Positions 11,101 to 24,981 of a stretch of 64,000 bases of DNA are shown here, piece after piece. Under the pieces are notes generated by a model, which was not told the DNA's origin, searched no databases, and saw only the letters and a program-made list of their open reading frames with translations. Both the position numbers and the translations under genes were made by a program. Numbering within the stretch: the first letter of the stretch is position 1; each line of letters opens with the position of its first letter. The stretch is taken from NCBI GenBank assembly GCA_964017195.1, contig OZ024889.1:68272358-68336357 (forward strand). The letters run 5' to 3'. The DNA is from Siderastrea radians. Its lineage: Eukaryota; Cnidaria; Anthozoa; Scleractinia; Rhizangiidae.

Positions 11101-14100
11101 CCCATAAGAAATTGTCTTTGGGGTTGGTACAGATAACAAATTACATCCATGGCTCTCAAAAAATGTAAAAAAGAATGCGATATGCTTTAAATTATTCTGG
11201 TACAAGGTTTTTGTCCACTGAAAATTGAAATTACTCAATTTCCTAATGGATTCCGTCTTAATTGTAAACACGACGCTTAAATGCTTAAATTTCTATTTCT
11301 GCACAGTTTCTTCAAACAATTTTGACTTGTGTTAGACGACGCTGTTGGTAATGCTTGTTGGTGACGATGTTGGAATTTCTGCTTAATTTAAATTCACTGC
11401 CAAGGGATTTTTCTCGTCCATTTTTCTCGTCGGGTTGCTCGCGAGGAAAAAATTTTCAGCTCACTTTGTTGTTGAGTGTTCATTGACCATATTTGTCGCA
11501 GCAGGTATATGAGCTGATAGCCTAGCTCCGTTCAGCCAATCAAAATGCTAGAAATCCAATATACCTAGTCCAGTTTTTAATAATTGCATATATTTGTGCG
11601 CAGAGGTCGGCGGTCGAATACAGACATTTGATTTCAGGTACAAGAAGCTCAAAGTGTTGCCATTTATGGTCACAAACATTGGGAAAGATGGAACTTTTCG
11701 GGCGTATAGTTGTTTTTCGACTATGGATTCATTCAGATTTGAGGAAATTGTGAGTGGAAATGGCGCATTTCAAGAAATATAGATCATTTAAATGCTTGGT
11801 GCGGGTGAATTGTGTGTCACCTTTCATAATTATACTACTAATTAGGAGCAAAAATAAGAAAGACGGTTATTCTCGCTCGGAGAGCGAATTTTTGCCCTAG
11901 ATAGCAAGTACGTAAGATATAAACAAAGAAACACTGTTTATTTCATAAAATTTATTAATTTGCAGCCATAACTCAAGCTTTGGCTACCTGTGCTGTCCCT
12001 ATTCAGACAGCCCTGCCATGTTTTCTGCGAAGGAGGATCAAAAGCATTCTCGTCCCTAGAGTCGCCTGGCCCTCTTAGCCGGCGGCGCCAGAGACGGTTA
12101 CTCGTGCCTAGGCGCCGCCGGGTAAGAGGGCAAGGCGGCTCTGGGGACCAGTGGATCAACGAATGGATAAAAACCAGCCGCTTGCTTTTTAAACCTTTAG
12201 GCATCCAGCCTAACCTTTGTCGCAGGCTAAAACAACAATATTGTTACCTTCTCTCTGTCGTCACTGCCCCAAATGTACGGTGGGAGTTCAGCGGAATTTA
12301 ATATTGAAAATGCACTGTCCATATAAACCTCCCTGAAGAATCGTCGCATAACTGCGCCGTCCCTCTGAAGAAAACAACAAGCGATATGAGATGGAAATAA
12401 AAACTAACAATGATCACATACAAAACGTTGACAACGAATACTTACTCGTTGAGACCGCTTGAGATCTCGTTTGTTCTTCTCGTCCCAGCAACGCTGTGAA
12501 AATTAAAAACATGGAGGAAAATGAATACTTACTTAAGCTCACATTGGGCTTTTCTCAATCTAATTGCCTTCAAAATACTTTTAAAACATGCGAAAATTGG
12601 CTCCAGAACTATTATCAACTATAATATACCTAAGATAAGTAGCTCACTCCAATGGAGACATTAGTTGTTTGTAGTGCTCCTTTAAAAACAGTGCATTTCA
12701 TTCTCCGTTTAAGGGTTACATCGAAGGATCGTGACATGCAGTTCGTGCAAAAAGGTGCGCTGAATATTCCTGCCATTTCCGAGTTTTAATCAATTACGAG
12801 ATATTGTAGTCGAGTAGGGCGCATTTCTGAGCTCATTCAGTTCTGAGGTTATATTCGTGAGCTTTCGTGTAGATTCGTTGATGTCATCGGTGTTCCCATG
12901 AGAGGAACTTCGCTGAATCATCGGGCTTTGTCGCAGATATTTTCGTTATATTTTGGCGTTGATGTATTAGATGACTAGAGTGTCTAGGGTTCCTGCTGTT
13001 TAGTGTGTCTTTAAAATGATTCACACACAGCCATGCATGATGAGAACAGTCGATTTGCGGTTTTGATTACATAACATTCTTGTGTGGTGCAATGTTTGAT
13101 TTTGCCAACGTGAATGAAACTGGAATTCGGTGTTGAAACGTACACCTTTTACGTCTTCTGTCCATTGGCGATTGTTATTCAAGGGATAAATAGAAAGGAT
13201 TGCACAATTTAGGCAGTTTGTTTGCTTCGGATAACGAGATATTGTCCGTAGGACGGTTATTATGCTATGCCGTAAAATTCCTGCACGAAACTTGTCAAAT
13301 ATCTACAGCCAGGCAATTCATGCACTTGTAGATCACGAGAAGGTATCACTTTATACTACTAACGAAGATGATAGCTAGTTCTATCCGAGACGTAAAAGAT
13401 CCACGTATTCCCATTTTCTTTTACTTCATCCTAAGCAGTCCCACCCTGAGTGAAGTACTCTATCCTACCTTTAGAGCATCCATGACGTCAGTGGTGTAAA
13501 GGATTTTGGGAAAAGTAGATATTACTGGATCCATGATAAATCCTAAGAAGAGGAAACACAAACGTCACCAAAAACGGAGCTGACAAGCCACCAAAACCAG
13601 GGCTTGAAATATGTCATCTGACATTGATTAAGACATGGGACCTTTTTGCCCAGATTAAATGCACTTCGACCAGACTGCAAGGGTTGTCAATCTTTTTGTT
13701 AACCAACCCAGGTTTAACCGGGATTGCAAAATATTCCAATCAAATTTAGAGAAGTGTAATACCTGCATCTTGCGAGTCGCGACCTTCGTCCATGATAGCC
13801 TCGGTCAGCAGTTGTCGGTACAAAGAAATGAACTGCGTGTATACGTGACACGTTAACAAGGTGTCTGGCAGCATACTACAGAGGTAAATATCTCGATTAG
13901 AACACGCGGACAAATGTTTGTTTTAGTAGACATCTAAATGATTGAAATCGTAAATTAGTAAACATTAAGGTCGTATTTACAAACAAAAAGAAATTTTACT
14001 TTCCAAGGACATATTAACCTACGAGCAGTCTCTTCTTTACAAGAGAAAAAAAAAAAGAGAAATAGCCTGCACGTTTCCACGCGCGTTACTTTTCCACGCA

Positions 14101-17100
14101 GCAGGCGATTTTCGCGCTTACTCGCGTGTTCTTCTCGCTGGACTATCCCAGAGCGAAAGTAGGGACCGCTTGTATTGTAAGTACATATCACATACAAGCG
14201 ATCGCCGCCATGAAATTAGACTTAAAGAACACCCCGGGGGGGGGATATAATCAGTATACGGCAAAATGACACAGAGTGGAGGGCACACTGAGAGCGGATG
14301 GACAAAATGAGGGAACTTTGAACTTCTATGGAAGAAGCGGAGCAGATCGTTCAAGTTCTTTCATTGTGTGAAGTGATCATTCAGTATTAAAGGGGTTACG
14401 TCACGAGGATTTTGGTATTTTAGATCAGTTGTGTGCTAAAATCATAACCTAGTACCTTTACTCATACACGAAATGCTCCTGTAAAACTATGAGAAAGATC
14501 TCAAATGAATTTTATCAGGGAGAGCTAACCATAATAATTTTTGGGTAATATTTTGAGAACATAGCACCAAAACTTGAAAAAATTGGCCCCATTTTTTCAA
14601 GTTTCAATCCATTTCCATCCTTGTCATCAGTACCAACAGAGACAGGAAACAAATTCAGTGCCGTAAAATAGTCTTTAATAACAAAGCTAGACCACTATTT
14701 TTGGAATTCAATTGATGCCAAGACACTTTTTAGCTTTTTGAAAAGATACTAAAATAGCGTGACATAGCCCCTTTAAAGGGGAGAATTTCAACTCTGTCAA
14801 CTCTTATAAAAATTTGAGCGATTTGAACTCATTGAAAGCGTGAGAGAATCGTCGCGGAAGCGGTTTGAGACCAAACGAGAGCAAACCAAACCAGAAACGT
14901 CAGTGTTTGGTTTGTCGCGTCCTCTCCTTGAGGCATAGTGCGTTAACGCACAGTGCGTCGTACTTTGTTACATTCTTTTTTATCAGAAGCAACTTGGACC
15001 CAAGAATCCAAATTTCGGAAAACTCTAATACTCCTCTTTGATAGACAATAACTACTTACCAAGGTCTTCTTCGAACACCCGAATCTGATTGGCTAATACC
15101 TTGTCTACTCGCTGATTACACTGCATCACACGAAAAAGCATGGAATTTTCCTACTTACTCGTACATCTCTCTTTTCTGGTATGAAATAAGCTTCACTGTC
15201 AGCCTCGGTTGCCGGTTTGTGCGAACGACTTGCTGGAAACGACTGGTGCTTGCTGAAACAGGAACAAACGCTGCAGTCAGTTAAATTGGAGTTTGTAAGT
15301 TTCTACCAGGCCGAGATCATTGAGTAACACATGGGACAATAGGAGACTGACCAACCCAGTTAGCCTCAGAACACTGTGCTACTCACATGGTAGGATAACA
15401 AGAAAAAGCTCACCTTTTAAACTGACTGAAGGATCCAAATCCACTCCAGTATCAAAAGGAGTTCCTCCAATGAGCGGAATTTCGTATGTTCTGTCACAAA
15501 AAGCAAAAGTGGAGAAAAATTATTAACGCTTGCTCTCTTTCTGCTCCAAGACAACAAAGAAACCTTTTTTCGCTCACACTCTAATGATGTCTTTAATTAA
15601 CGAGGGGAGAACGTCCGGTTTTGTTTTCGTTTTTGTGTCTTTTTTTTGTTCGTTTTTTTTTTCGTTGCTTTTTTCCCATTTCTCACCTTTGAACCGTGTA
15701 AATAGTACTTCACAACTACAGCAAATATCATGAAATCTTTTTTCCTTACTTGTTGGGAACTGGGGCTCCATTTTCTTCAAACAGTCTCATTACACACCAA
15801 CCACAAGCTACCTCGCTTTTCTCGCCAGTGGACTAAAAAAGTAAAACATGCAGGGCAAGCAGGTTAAATGAAAAAGAAAATGATGTAGCAAACCAGCGTC
15901 TGATACAGAGAAGTATGTGTACAGCACAAAGAGCGAGTTGTTTACATTTTGTTCACTTGAACTGTTTACATTAATTTCTGAGGTATTCTCAGCGAGAACA
16001 ACGAAATATTAAAGGTATTGTATGCGATAAATACGTACCGTCCTTCTGTAAAGCATGTTCAGTTCAAAGAGAATAACTAGGAGGAAAAAAAAGGAAGTAT
16101 TGAATTTCTAGGTATTCTCGTACTCTTGAACCACGGAAGGAGTTCCCTTTGGTTTTCGGGATTTTGCCTTGACATGAAATAATAAACCTACGTTAACTAA
16201 GGCGCCGTTTACATGAGTTATTTCATCCCGGGATGAGTTTCACCCCGGGATGACCAGATACCAGAATGAGTTTCATTCCGGAATGAGTTTCGTTCCAAAA
16301 TGAAGTTCGTACTGCATTCACATGACAAAATCGACCGACTCAGCCATCTTGAAAACGACCGTTTTGTCCACCATCTTGAAGACGATACGCATGCGCCACT
16401 CGCCCCAGACTACACGGTTTGGGTTTTCATCTCGGAACGGAGTTCTTCTTCAGTTTACGTGATACCAGAATGAAATGTCATACCAGAACGAGAATTTCAT
16501 TCGGAGTGAAAACCGGAATGAACTCATTCCAGAATGACGTGCGGGAACTAACTTTCGTCTCGATATCATGTAAACAGATACAGAGAATGAATGAAAGTCA
16601 TTCCGATATCATGTGAACGGCCCCTAACTGGGTAATTGAAAATATGCTTGAAAAGGGCAAACAAACAACATACACACCTAAGGAATCGTCGTTAGAATTT
16701 ATACGAGCAAGACATTCTGAATCAAAGACACTGGAAGGACACTAAAACGAGAAAACAGACGTTGATTAATATGCTGTCATCAACTCACCCATACAGCTAT
16801 TTAAAGAAACGCTGGAGGTTAAAAATCAGAATCCGTGAAAGATACAAGTGCAACCCAATTATTTCAAGGGAAATGGGAAACGTCCTTGTGTTCTCAGTTA
16901 GACTGTGCATTTTGGCAAAATGCGAAAATTATACTCTGTTAATGTTGTGGGAAGAAAATATCTTGAAAATCAATGCAGTAGGATGTAAACAAGCTTTCCA
17001 ATGCAACAACTCTTTTGATTAAATGGGAAACTAACTTTTGTTCTTAGACCGTGCATTTTGGAAAAATGCAAAAATTATACTCTGTAAATGTGGGAAGAAA

Positions 17101-20100
17101 ATATCTTGAAAATCAATGCAATAGGATGTAAACAAGCTTTCCAATGCCACAACTCTTTTGATTAAATATAACACCTTTCTTTAAAATTCACCAGGATAGC
17201 CCTTTCAGAAGCCAAAACATCTGCTATCAATAGGAGTGTGAAGCGTATGTATTAAGAAGTTACCTTGGGGTTAAAGCTCCATGTCAGTGGATCTTTGTCC
17301 GTTGTGGTCGCGCGGACTGAGTGAACGTTACTAAGACCCTGTTAAAGAAATCGCAAGTAAGATGCCAATTGGCACTAATTCTAAAAACCTTCTTCAAAAA
17401 TGGCCACTACAGCTTTTATTGCTTGGCTCACTTTGCCAAAACACTCACTTATATCATGTGAGAAAGCTTTAAAATGCCATCCTGGAAATTTCGGGTATAT
17501 TGGTTTGAAGGACCTTAAAGGGGCCATGTCACTTATTCTTAGTATTGCTAGCCTTGCCTTGCATTTCATTGTGGAATTAAGTCCCTTCAGAAACTCATAA
17601 GGACTTGAAACGTGTAACTCGCATATATAGGTTTTGAACGATGCTCGTAATTCATTTTCGCAAGTACCATATTTGGAACATGAAGAGAGAGAGAACTGAC
17701 CAATCAATCTTCGTGAACGACGTGACGTAATTTTACACCACGTTCGCGCACTTGTTCATAGATTAATGGCCGACAAACTGGGGAAAATGAAGCCGAAAAA
17801 CTTTCAAACGTAGGAACGACAAAGCGAAAAGAAATACCGGTTTCGAAGACCGAGCAGGGAATTCTTGAGGTAAAAAAAAATTAGTAATTGAAACAACATG
17901 GAGCAAAGCGCTGGGGTAAGAACTAAATCAGACTGTGAAACCAAACCAAAATAGTCTAGCGTTGTTTTTATGATTTCAGTCCGGCTTCTTTCACCGTTGC
18001 ACTATCAACAAATGTTCACAAAAGGTAGATTTTATACGGAAAACTTTTGACCCCGAAATATCAAGACATGATACAAAATTATAATAAAGTTTCGATATAA
18101 CGCGCGCTCTGATTGGTTGAAACAGCGTGCTTTATCAGTGTACAGATCAGGGCGGAAAAAGGTTGGGCGATGAAACGAGCGTGTCCGAGCAAAAAGGTGT
18201 GATGCAGTGGACTGGGATCGAATTGGGTGCTAGACCAAAATTCAAAATTCAAAGATCCAAATTCAAAATCCTAATAATCTATTAATAGTTTCCGAAAAAC
18301 GTTAACTTTGGGTTATCTTTTGTTTGTCTTTTCCGCCTTAATCGATGCTAAAAAACTGTCTGAAAACGAGCAGAGCAAAGTAAAAAGATGGAAAATGGCG
18401 TTTGGATGACGCGTGGCATGACGCGTATTTATAATTCGTGCAGCTCGTGCAAGGTTAATCAGGACACGTCCCTAGTTAATTAATTAAATCAAATCAACAT
18501 TAACACCGCGCTTCTTCATCTTTTTTCCCCAAAACCTCTCCTGTGCTTGTCTGTTTCTTTAGGCACTACAAATAGAATTGCTCCTCAGTTTAGACGGTTT
18601 TCTTTGCTTTGTTTTTGTGAGATAAAGGGAGGAGAAATCTGCAAATTTAATTTCACTTTTAATTTGTTTACATACAGTTGGCGGTGTTGCGACGAATCAT
18701 CGCCATGGCGAGTAGCAAGGAGGCAAAGTTTAAAGTTGCAAAACGCCACTATCTCCAAATATCTCCAGCTAATTTTTTATTATGTCGTGTAAAATTTATC
18801 GGCCTTTAATATATGTAAGATTTAGGGTGGAGTAATTTGGAGCTTTTTTAAAAGAGACGAGGAAAGACAAACATGTCATGTTTTTCGGCAAGAGCAAGCA
18901 TTCAACACTCTCAAATTGAGCGCATTTTTTGGGAACTTACTGTGAAAAAGATTGACTAATGTCCACGCAGACATAAGCATTTCAAACTGTGAGCCAGGAC
19001 TGTGAAAAAACGTTTTAATCATAGTGCACGGCTGGCTGAAAAATAAAGAAAGAAAATGAGATTTCCGGTGTGTTGAAAGGTAAATTTCGCCGGCCACCAA
19101 ACGCACCGGAAGCGCGGAAAGAGCGCTCGTGCCAGTCCTTCTCCGCAACACACATCGCTTGAAGAGCGGACTGCTCGTTTCATCGCCCAACCTTTTCCCG
19201 CCCTGGTACAGATGCACGGAGTAGCCCGTGACGCCATTCTGCGCGCGCTGGCAAGCTGAAAACCTTTCTTGCGCGCGCTTGCAAGCTATGAAAAAAACTT
19301 GATTTCCTGCAATTAAAAGCCAGTTTCTTTACAAATGTGAGCAAAATTATATTATAAAACAAATAAAAAAGCCAAAATCGTGCTTTGTTCTGTGATAAAG
19401 CACTCAAGGAAGTGACGAGAGCACTCAAGAAGTAGGGAGAAGCACTCGCCTGCGGCTCGTGTTCACCCTACACTTCTTTCGTGCTCTCGTCACTTCCTTG
19501 CGTGCTTTATCACAGAACAAAGCACGGTTTTGGCTTTTTTATTTGTTAAATAAAACACAGTAAAATTGAAGAGAACCGTTTAAAAATATTGAAGTGTCAT
19601 ACGTTTTCAGTGATTCGCTACCAAGCCGTCAGCCGTCAGCTCAGCGAATACAAAGGAAAAGGGGCCTCTGCTAGCAGGGAACCAAAATCAAGCTAAATAA
19701 GCTGAATAAGAAAGGACGACTTTTTCTTCGGCTATATACTACAAAAATAACATCGTTTTACCTGCAGGCGATGTAGCTCTGAGTTCAAGCAGCTCCAAAT
19801 GTTCAAATAAAGAGAACGTAATGCAAAATAAGTTGAATGATCGCTTTCCCAGTTGTTTGATTCATTGTTAACATGTTTTTTTGCCACATCCCGTCCGCGA
19901 CCTCTGAACCTGGAACCACTAGGTTTGTGTTCGTTTCAACTCTCCATCTACAATGTTAAAATCATAGAGCTTCAATCCGCTTTGGGCGATGAATACAACA
20001 ATTTTTTTCAGGAAACATCAAACCTGTACCACATTTTAGAGCCAATAATTGTACGACTTTTGCGAAAAAAAAACTTATTCCCGGACGTTCACTTCGGAGC

Positions 20101-20178
20101 AGTTTCATTGATCCATTCAGGTTTGCAAAGAAACGCTGCAACACTTCGCAAGGTTTTGGCGCCTTAAACTCGTGCGTG

Positions 20179-20213
<35 letters not shown>

Positions 20214-23200
20214 AAAAATGAACATTTACGAGCATCGAACGCGAGTTACACGTTTCAACTCCTTATGAGTTTCTGGTCCCTTGCAATACCTGTTTCTTGG
20301 CGTTATCCCATATCACCATCCTCACATGCCGGCTGATAACTTCGATTCCTAACAGACGAAACAAGTGGTTACATAGAGTTGCAGTTATTACTAAACGGTC
20401 TGGTTTCCGTATGATTTCCCGCGACTGCGGATGATTGCCTAATCGCTTGCCTTAAATGCTGCGATCATAGAAAAACCAGAAAAAGGGTTAGTCGACTATC
20501 GCTCGCAAGCAATAAGAACCAGTTTCCTATGATAGCGTTAACGATCCGACCAGTACTACTGCTCGCGATCAAATGAAAACCAGTCCGGCCTTCAAAATCT
20601 AAACATAGGTGAACCAACATCCGCGATATAAAAAATGGCGCGTTACACCGAGCGCTCGAAGAAATGTTCACCTACAGCGTTCTAACACGGGCAATGGAAG
20701 AAGTACGTAACCTTATTCCCCCCTCCCCCTCCCATAACAAAACAACGACAACAACAGCAACAATAGCCTGTATACAGCCGCCCGCTACCCTTCGATTTAA
20801 CTTGAAGAGAGCGGGCAGCTCTACACATGTTACAACAACAACAGCAACGAAAGCAACACAAACAAACAGCTGCAAGACTCGTCACTAATCTTCTCCCTGA
20901 AATGTTTCAGAACACGTCAACTGAAATAATCCAAGTCTACATAATACCTGCTCCAGCCAAAGGTACCATTCTTGCACTCAACACTTGAAACACTCGGGTG
21001 GTTTTTGCTATCCTTGGACGTAACTATAGAGACAGAACAACAAGGTTTTTAAGACCGAAGTTTAGCTTCTCACAGATTTTGATGGACTATTGAACGGGAG
21101 TACAAATATACATGGATACTCCCTAGACTGGTCGCAGTCTCTTTCTAGACAGTTGAGCTGGTACGCTTATCATGCAGGCGAGAGAGCGCGGAGACTGCAG
21201 CGGGCGAAATGACCGTGAGGAGAACTGGGGGAAGGGCCTTTCTTTCCCGCCTCTTTTCCAGTTTTCTCTCGATCTTTACGCTCGCTCCAGTCGCCAAATT
21301 TCTTTTGCTCGTTCCCTCGTTCGCGTGAGGACTGCCAAGCTGTCTAGATACTCGCCTGTTTGGTGACAGGGTCCCAAGTTATGTCTCTGAATGCCACATT
21401 AGACTGGCTTAGTTTTGGCATCACCCAAGTACTGCTTTGGAAGTCTTCTAAAATAATAAAAAAACAGACAAACAAACGAATTAGAAGGCATGATACATTA
21501 AACCGAATGAGAATAGGTGGTACTTTTGTCTGTATTTAAGGGGACCTATCACCTACTTTTAGAATTATTTTGAACAGCTAAAAGACATATCGCAGTCAAA
21601 GGAAACTCAAATATATTCATTCAGTTTTGGTTAAAATTACTCTACTAGTTTTCTGAAACTATAATTGAGTGTGTTTGGTTGCGGATGGTTAAGATGACAG
21701 TTGATTGCAACTAGAAAAAAAAAAAAAAAAAAAAAAAACTTCAGGATAATTTATTCAAGTTTCTCCCAAGCGCCAGGAACTGACTATGGTTTGTTATTCC
21801 TTTGAGAACATCATTCAATTTCTTTCTCTTGATGTTCTAGGAGTATTTCGCGTACGAGAAAAGGTTTTTAAATTAGAGTTACAGCACACGTTTCAACCAA
21901 AAAATGTGAAAACCTTCGTGACAGAGCCCCTTTAATTTTTTTTTAGCTGTACATATATCTATCACTATATTGATGTTTGCGGACTCAGAACACTCGAGAG
22001 TCGACGAGAATTGATTGGGAATCTGGGAACGCAAGAGTCAACGAGAGCACGTGAGAGTTGCCAAACAATCGAATGCGTGATTTTTAACACTCGTAGCGAA
22101 TACCCTCAAATTTTCTGAGGGAGACTCCACTACATTCAAAGTTGAGAGCACCCACATAGGATATTTTATGGTGGTCAAAATAAACTGAAAAACAGTTGCG
22201 TTTTTCTATTAAGCCCTGGCCAAACTGAGTCGCAAGTTATCGTAAGTTGAAAACTTGCATTAACTTGCGACTCCGTTTGCCCACAGCTTGCGTGAACTTG
22301 CGATGACTTGCGTCCAATTTGATCGCGTCAAATTTTAATCGTTTGGCCGCCCAACGCAAGTCGACGCAAGTTGGCTTCACTATTGTTTTCCTTGTACGGG
22401 CGCACGTGCAGGGCTGCACTGAAATGGCTTTTTTGCTGCTTGTGTTGAACTTGTGTCTACTTGCAAGTCTGTTTGGCCACCCATCGCAAGTCCGCTTACG
22501 CAAGTTCACATTTCCCTAACTTGCGACTCCGTTTGGCCAGGGCTTAAAACTCGCGGAGGGACGTTCGAATTTCCTCGCGAGGAACGAGGCGCGGAAAGGG
22601 TGCATTGTCGCGCACGAGCATTCCCTCTCTGTAATCACATTTTCTCCACGTTTTTTGTTCTGGTATCACGATTCTCAGTTTCTTTCGGTTGTTTTTGAGA
22701 CATATTGACGTCTCAAAAGCGAGCCAGTGATTGGTTGAAAATTTCACGCCGTTTTTGTTGGGCTCCTTCCACTCAATACAGAAATTCTTCTCGTCAAAAA
22801 GCGGCCAGAAATGTAAATTACTTTGCCGTTTGAAAGATATAGGAAAGCGATATTGAACTTTAGAGTCCATGTTATCGAAAAGGCAAGGTAAGACAAGAAT
22901 TAAAACGTGTTTTCATTTGTTTTTTAAGCAGTTTGTTTTGTCTAGGTGTTGTTGTGCGCGCGCTAATCACGCAATCATGTTTTTGAAAAAGGTTTTGAAT
23001 GAAAAGGTCCTCGAGTTTGCGTTATTTTACAACTAGTCGTCAATATAATGCAGAATTGCTTCTATATCGCGCGGTTTCGGAAGCCGGAACAACTCACGCA
23101 AAAAAATACGGACTGTTTTGCAGACTACGGTCAAAACGACCGCAAGAATTCGAATTTTAACCAACTCTCGGCAAATTCTGTTCTGCGTATAAATAAAAGT

Positions 23201-24914
23201 AGAGACGATGAATGAACGGCTTACAAAACTGCAGAAAACTGGAACTGCTTTATGTTTAAGTAAGCCATTCATACATCACCTCTTGTTTTGTTTACGCACG
23301 TAAAGCCACAAAATGAAATGATGTGAACTACGGAAATACAAATGAAATGAAGATGTGACGATCGCTGATGTGATCGCAGTTTAAGTTCGAATCCCGTTGA
23401 AGCCCCGAAATTTTTTTTCGGGCTTAATTCACAACTGCTTAAATTGCGATTACAACTGCAATGGTCACATCTTCATTTCATTCGCACGCAAAGTCAGTTA
23501 AATTAACGCCCGTATACGTAAATTTACGGGACAAGGGAAACCCAGCTTTAGCTACATTGGGCTTGCAGTGTACAACTTAATTCTCATTTGTAACGTACTG
23601 CAGACAGTAAGGAGAATTTCAATTTTAACCTTGGTACTTAATACTGACCTTGTTTTACCATTTTGCCAAGCGTGGTTGAACGGAACCCACTAGGCATGGC
23701 GCCCATGGCTTTGAGCACATCAGTGGCGCTAGTCTGAAAAACATAGTAAAAAATAACGTCACACTCGATTACAAACGACCACACTGCCGCTGCTTAAACC
23801 TAAAAAATCATGGCCCCGTTTGGTTTATAGCCATTATCATAGCGCAGTGAAGCGCCACGCATGCCCAGGATGGAAATGGATTAACTTGAAAATGTTGGGT
23901 CAACTTTTTCATGTTCTACGGTTCTCTTAGGCTTGGTACCGTCTAGCGACATAACGATTATAAACGTAATCATAATTAATATTCATCGAGCCGAAAGCGA
24001 AGTAAATATTCGCCAATATTTACAGAGCCTGAGGCGTTAAATTGTTTTAGTATAATTTTGAGATGTGGACATAAAAAAAGTTTTAAAAAAACGAACTTAA
24101 GGTGGCTCGAAAGGGTTTTTTTTTTTTCGATGCATTATATTTAGGAGTTAAAATATTTAGGTTAGAGTTGGCCAATCATGATCAAATTTTGCCACAAAAT
24201 AATGATAATATCAAAGTGTCAATTTTTTGTAGATTCCTTAAGAAATTTGTTGCCATGGCAACGCAGTTGGGTTTCGAAGTATGACAATAAAATAGAGATA
24301 TCCTGAGTTTGCTTGAAAATTTGACGGTGAAATTTCTTTTAATTTTGCATACGGCCTTTGATTCTAAATAGCGCGCGGCAAATGTTTTGAAATTATTCTA
24401 CAAGTAGGTTTTTCTTTGCATTACGAAAAAAAAAAACGTATTACCACCAAACTATCGCACTATCACTTATTTCATCCGGAAATGTGGAGTATTTCCCAGA
24501 AAACTAACTTGAAAAAAACTAACTTGTTTTTAGCGAGCCGACTGCTAATAAAAACATAGCGCGCGGTGAATTGTTTTGAAATTCTCTTGTACGCTTTTTA
24601 ATTTCGTTTCGCAAGTATAAAATAGATTTACGGTGACACTGAGATTGAAACTACCAATTCAGCAAAATAGAAAGCGAATCTTTCACCTGATTGTTTGTAA
24701 TATTTTCTTTGTAGCGGCTGGTTAGTCAACATTTCGACGTGAATAAGTCTCTTTATTGAGTCAAAATCTGTCTGTTTCACAAGGTATTTCTTTCGCTCAC
24801 TGCAACTTTTGCCACACTAATTTTTCGTTTTACTTTCTTTCCCTGTTATTTCATGATGTGAAGACAATAAAAACCTTTCACTGTAGTCTACATTGTTTTT
24901 GCTAACAACACCAT

Positions 24915-24981
<67 letters not shown>

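Larger units (their letters stand above)
10110..11257. mobile_element. TTAA element with long TIRs
   Basis: TIRs of roughly 150 bp, starting GATGGAATCCATCAGG on the left and GACGGAATCCATTAGG read in from the right. It is flanked by TTAA at 10106-10109 and 11258-11261. The intact target in copy A carries one TTAA. The interior is occupied by the Harbinger element below. Confidence 0.88.
9061..11584 (+). mobile_element. Dispersed element X, copy B (interrupted)
   Basis: Same termini and body as copy A at 2849-4240, enlarged from 1.4 to 2.5 kb by the TTAA element at 10110-11257. Copy A shows the empty site: GAAAGAAATTAATTGTAAAC near 3901-3920 corresponds to the two sides of the insertion. Confidence 0.85.
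8514..11992. mobile_element. Long inverted-repeat element hosting nested insertions
   Basis: Ends CACAGGTAGCC / GGCTACCTGTG, with inverted arms of about 370-400 bp (8514-8885 and 11586-11992). Flanks CTGTCTC (8507-8513) and CTGTCCC (11993-11999) look like a 7-bp duplication with one mismatch. Element X copy B sits between the arms. No ORF of its own was found; arm ORFs are mirror images of each other. It lies in NPHP1 intron 27. Confidence 0.8.
17585..20275. mobile_element. Inverted-repeat unit filling NPHP1 intron 17
   Basis: Arms of about 90-100 bp at 17585-17685 and 20188-20275 are inverted copies (ATAAGGACTTGAAACGTGTA on the left; ACACGTTTCAACTCCTTATG on the right). Between them is element X in reverse orientation (about 18000-18095 and 19546-20165), itself split by a further insertion (about 18096-19545). 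Confidence 0.65.

Noticed and set aside
10625..11271. Several overlapping minus-strand ORFs with repeated LANC/VGKL words
   Set aside because: They translate the subterminal GTTTGCCAAC repeats of the Harbinger element. Only the MADF exon has family-like sequence.
15057..15098. Candidate exon between NPHP1 exons 23 and 24
   Set aside because: Every in-phase join gives a stop or no homology. Extending exon 24 to 13875 supplies the expected MLPDTLL residues directly.
18953..18986. Candidate NPHP1 exon reading FEMLMSAWTLVNLFH on the minus strand
   Set aside because: It was a possible fit between exons 16 and 18, but its phases do not match. Exon 17 at 20290-20348 fits exactly and matches human SRHVR.
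20664..20888. ORFs rich in Thr or Cys/Val
   Set aside because: They read through ACAACAGCAACA-type low-complexity sequence on both strands.
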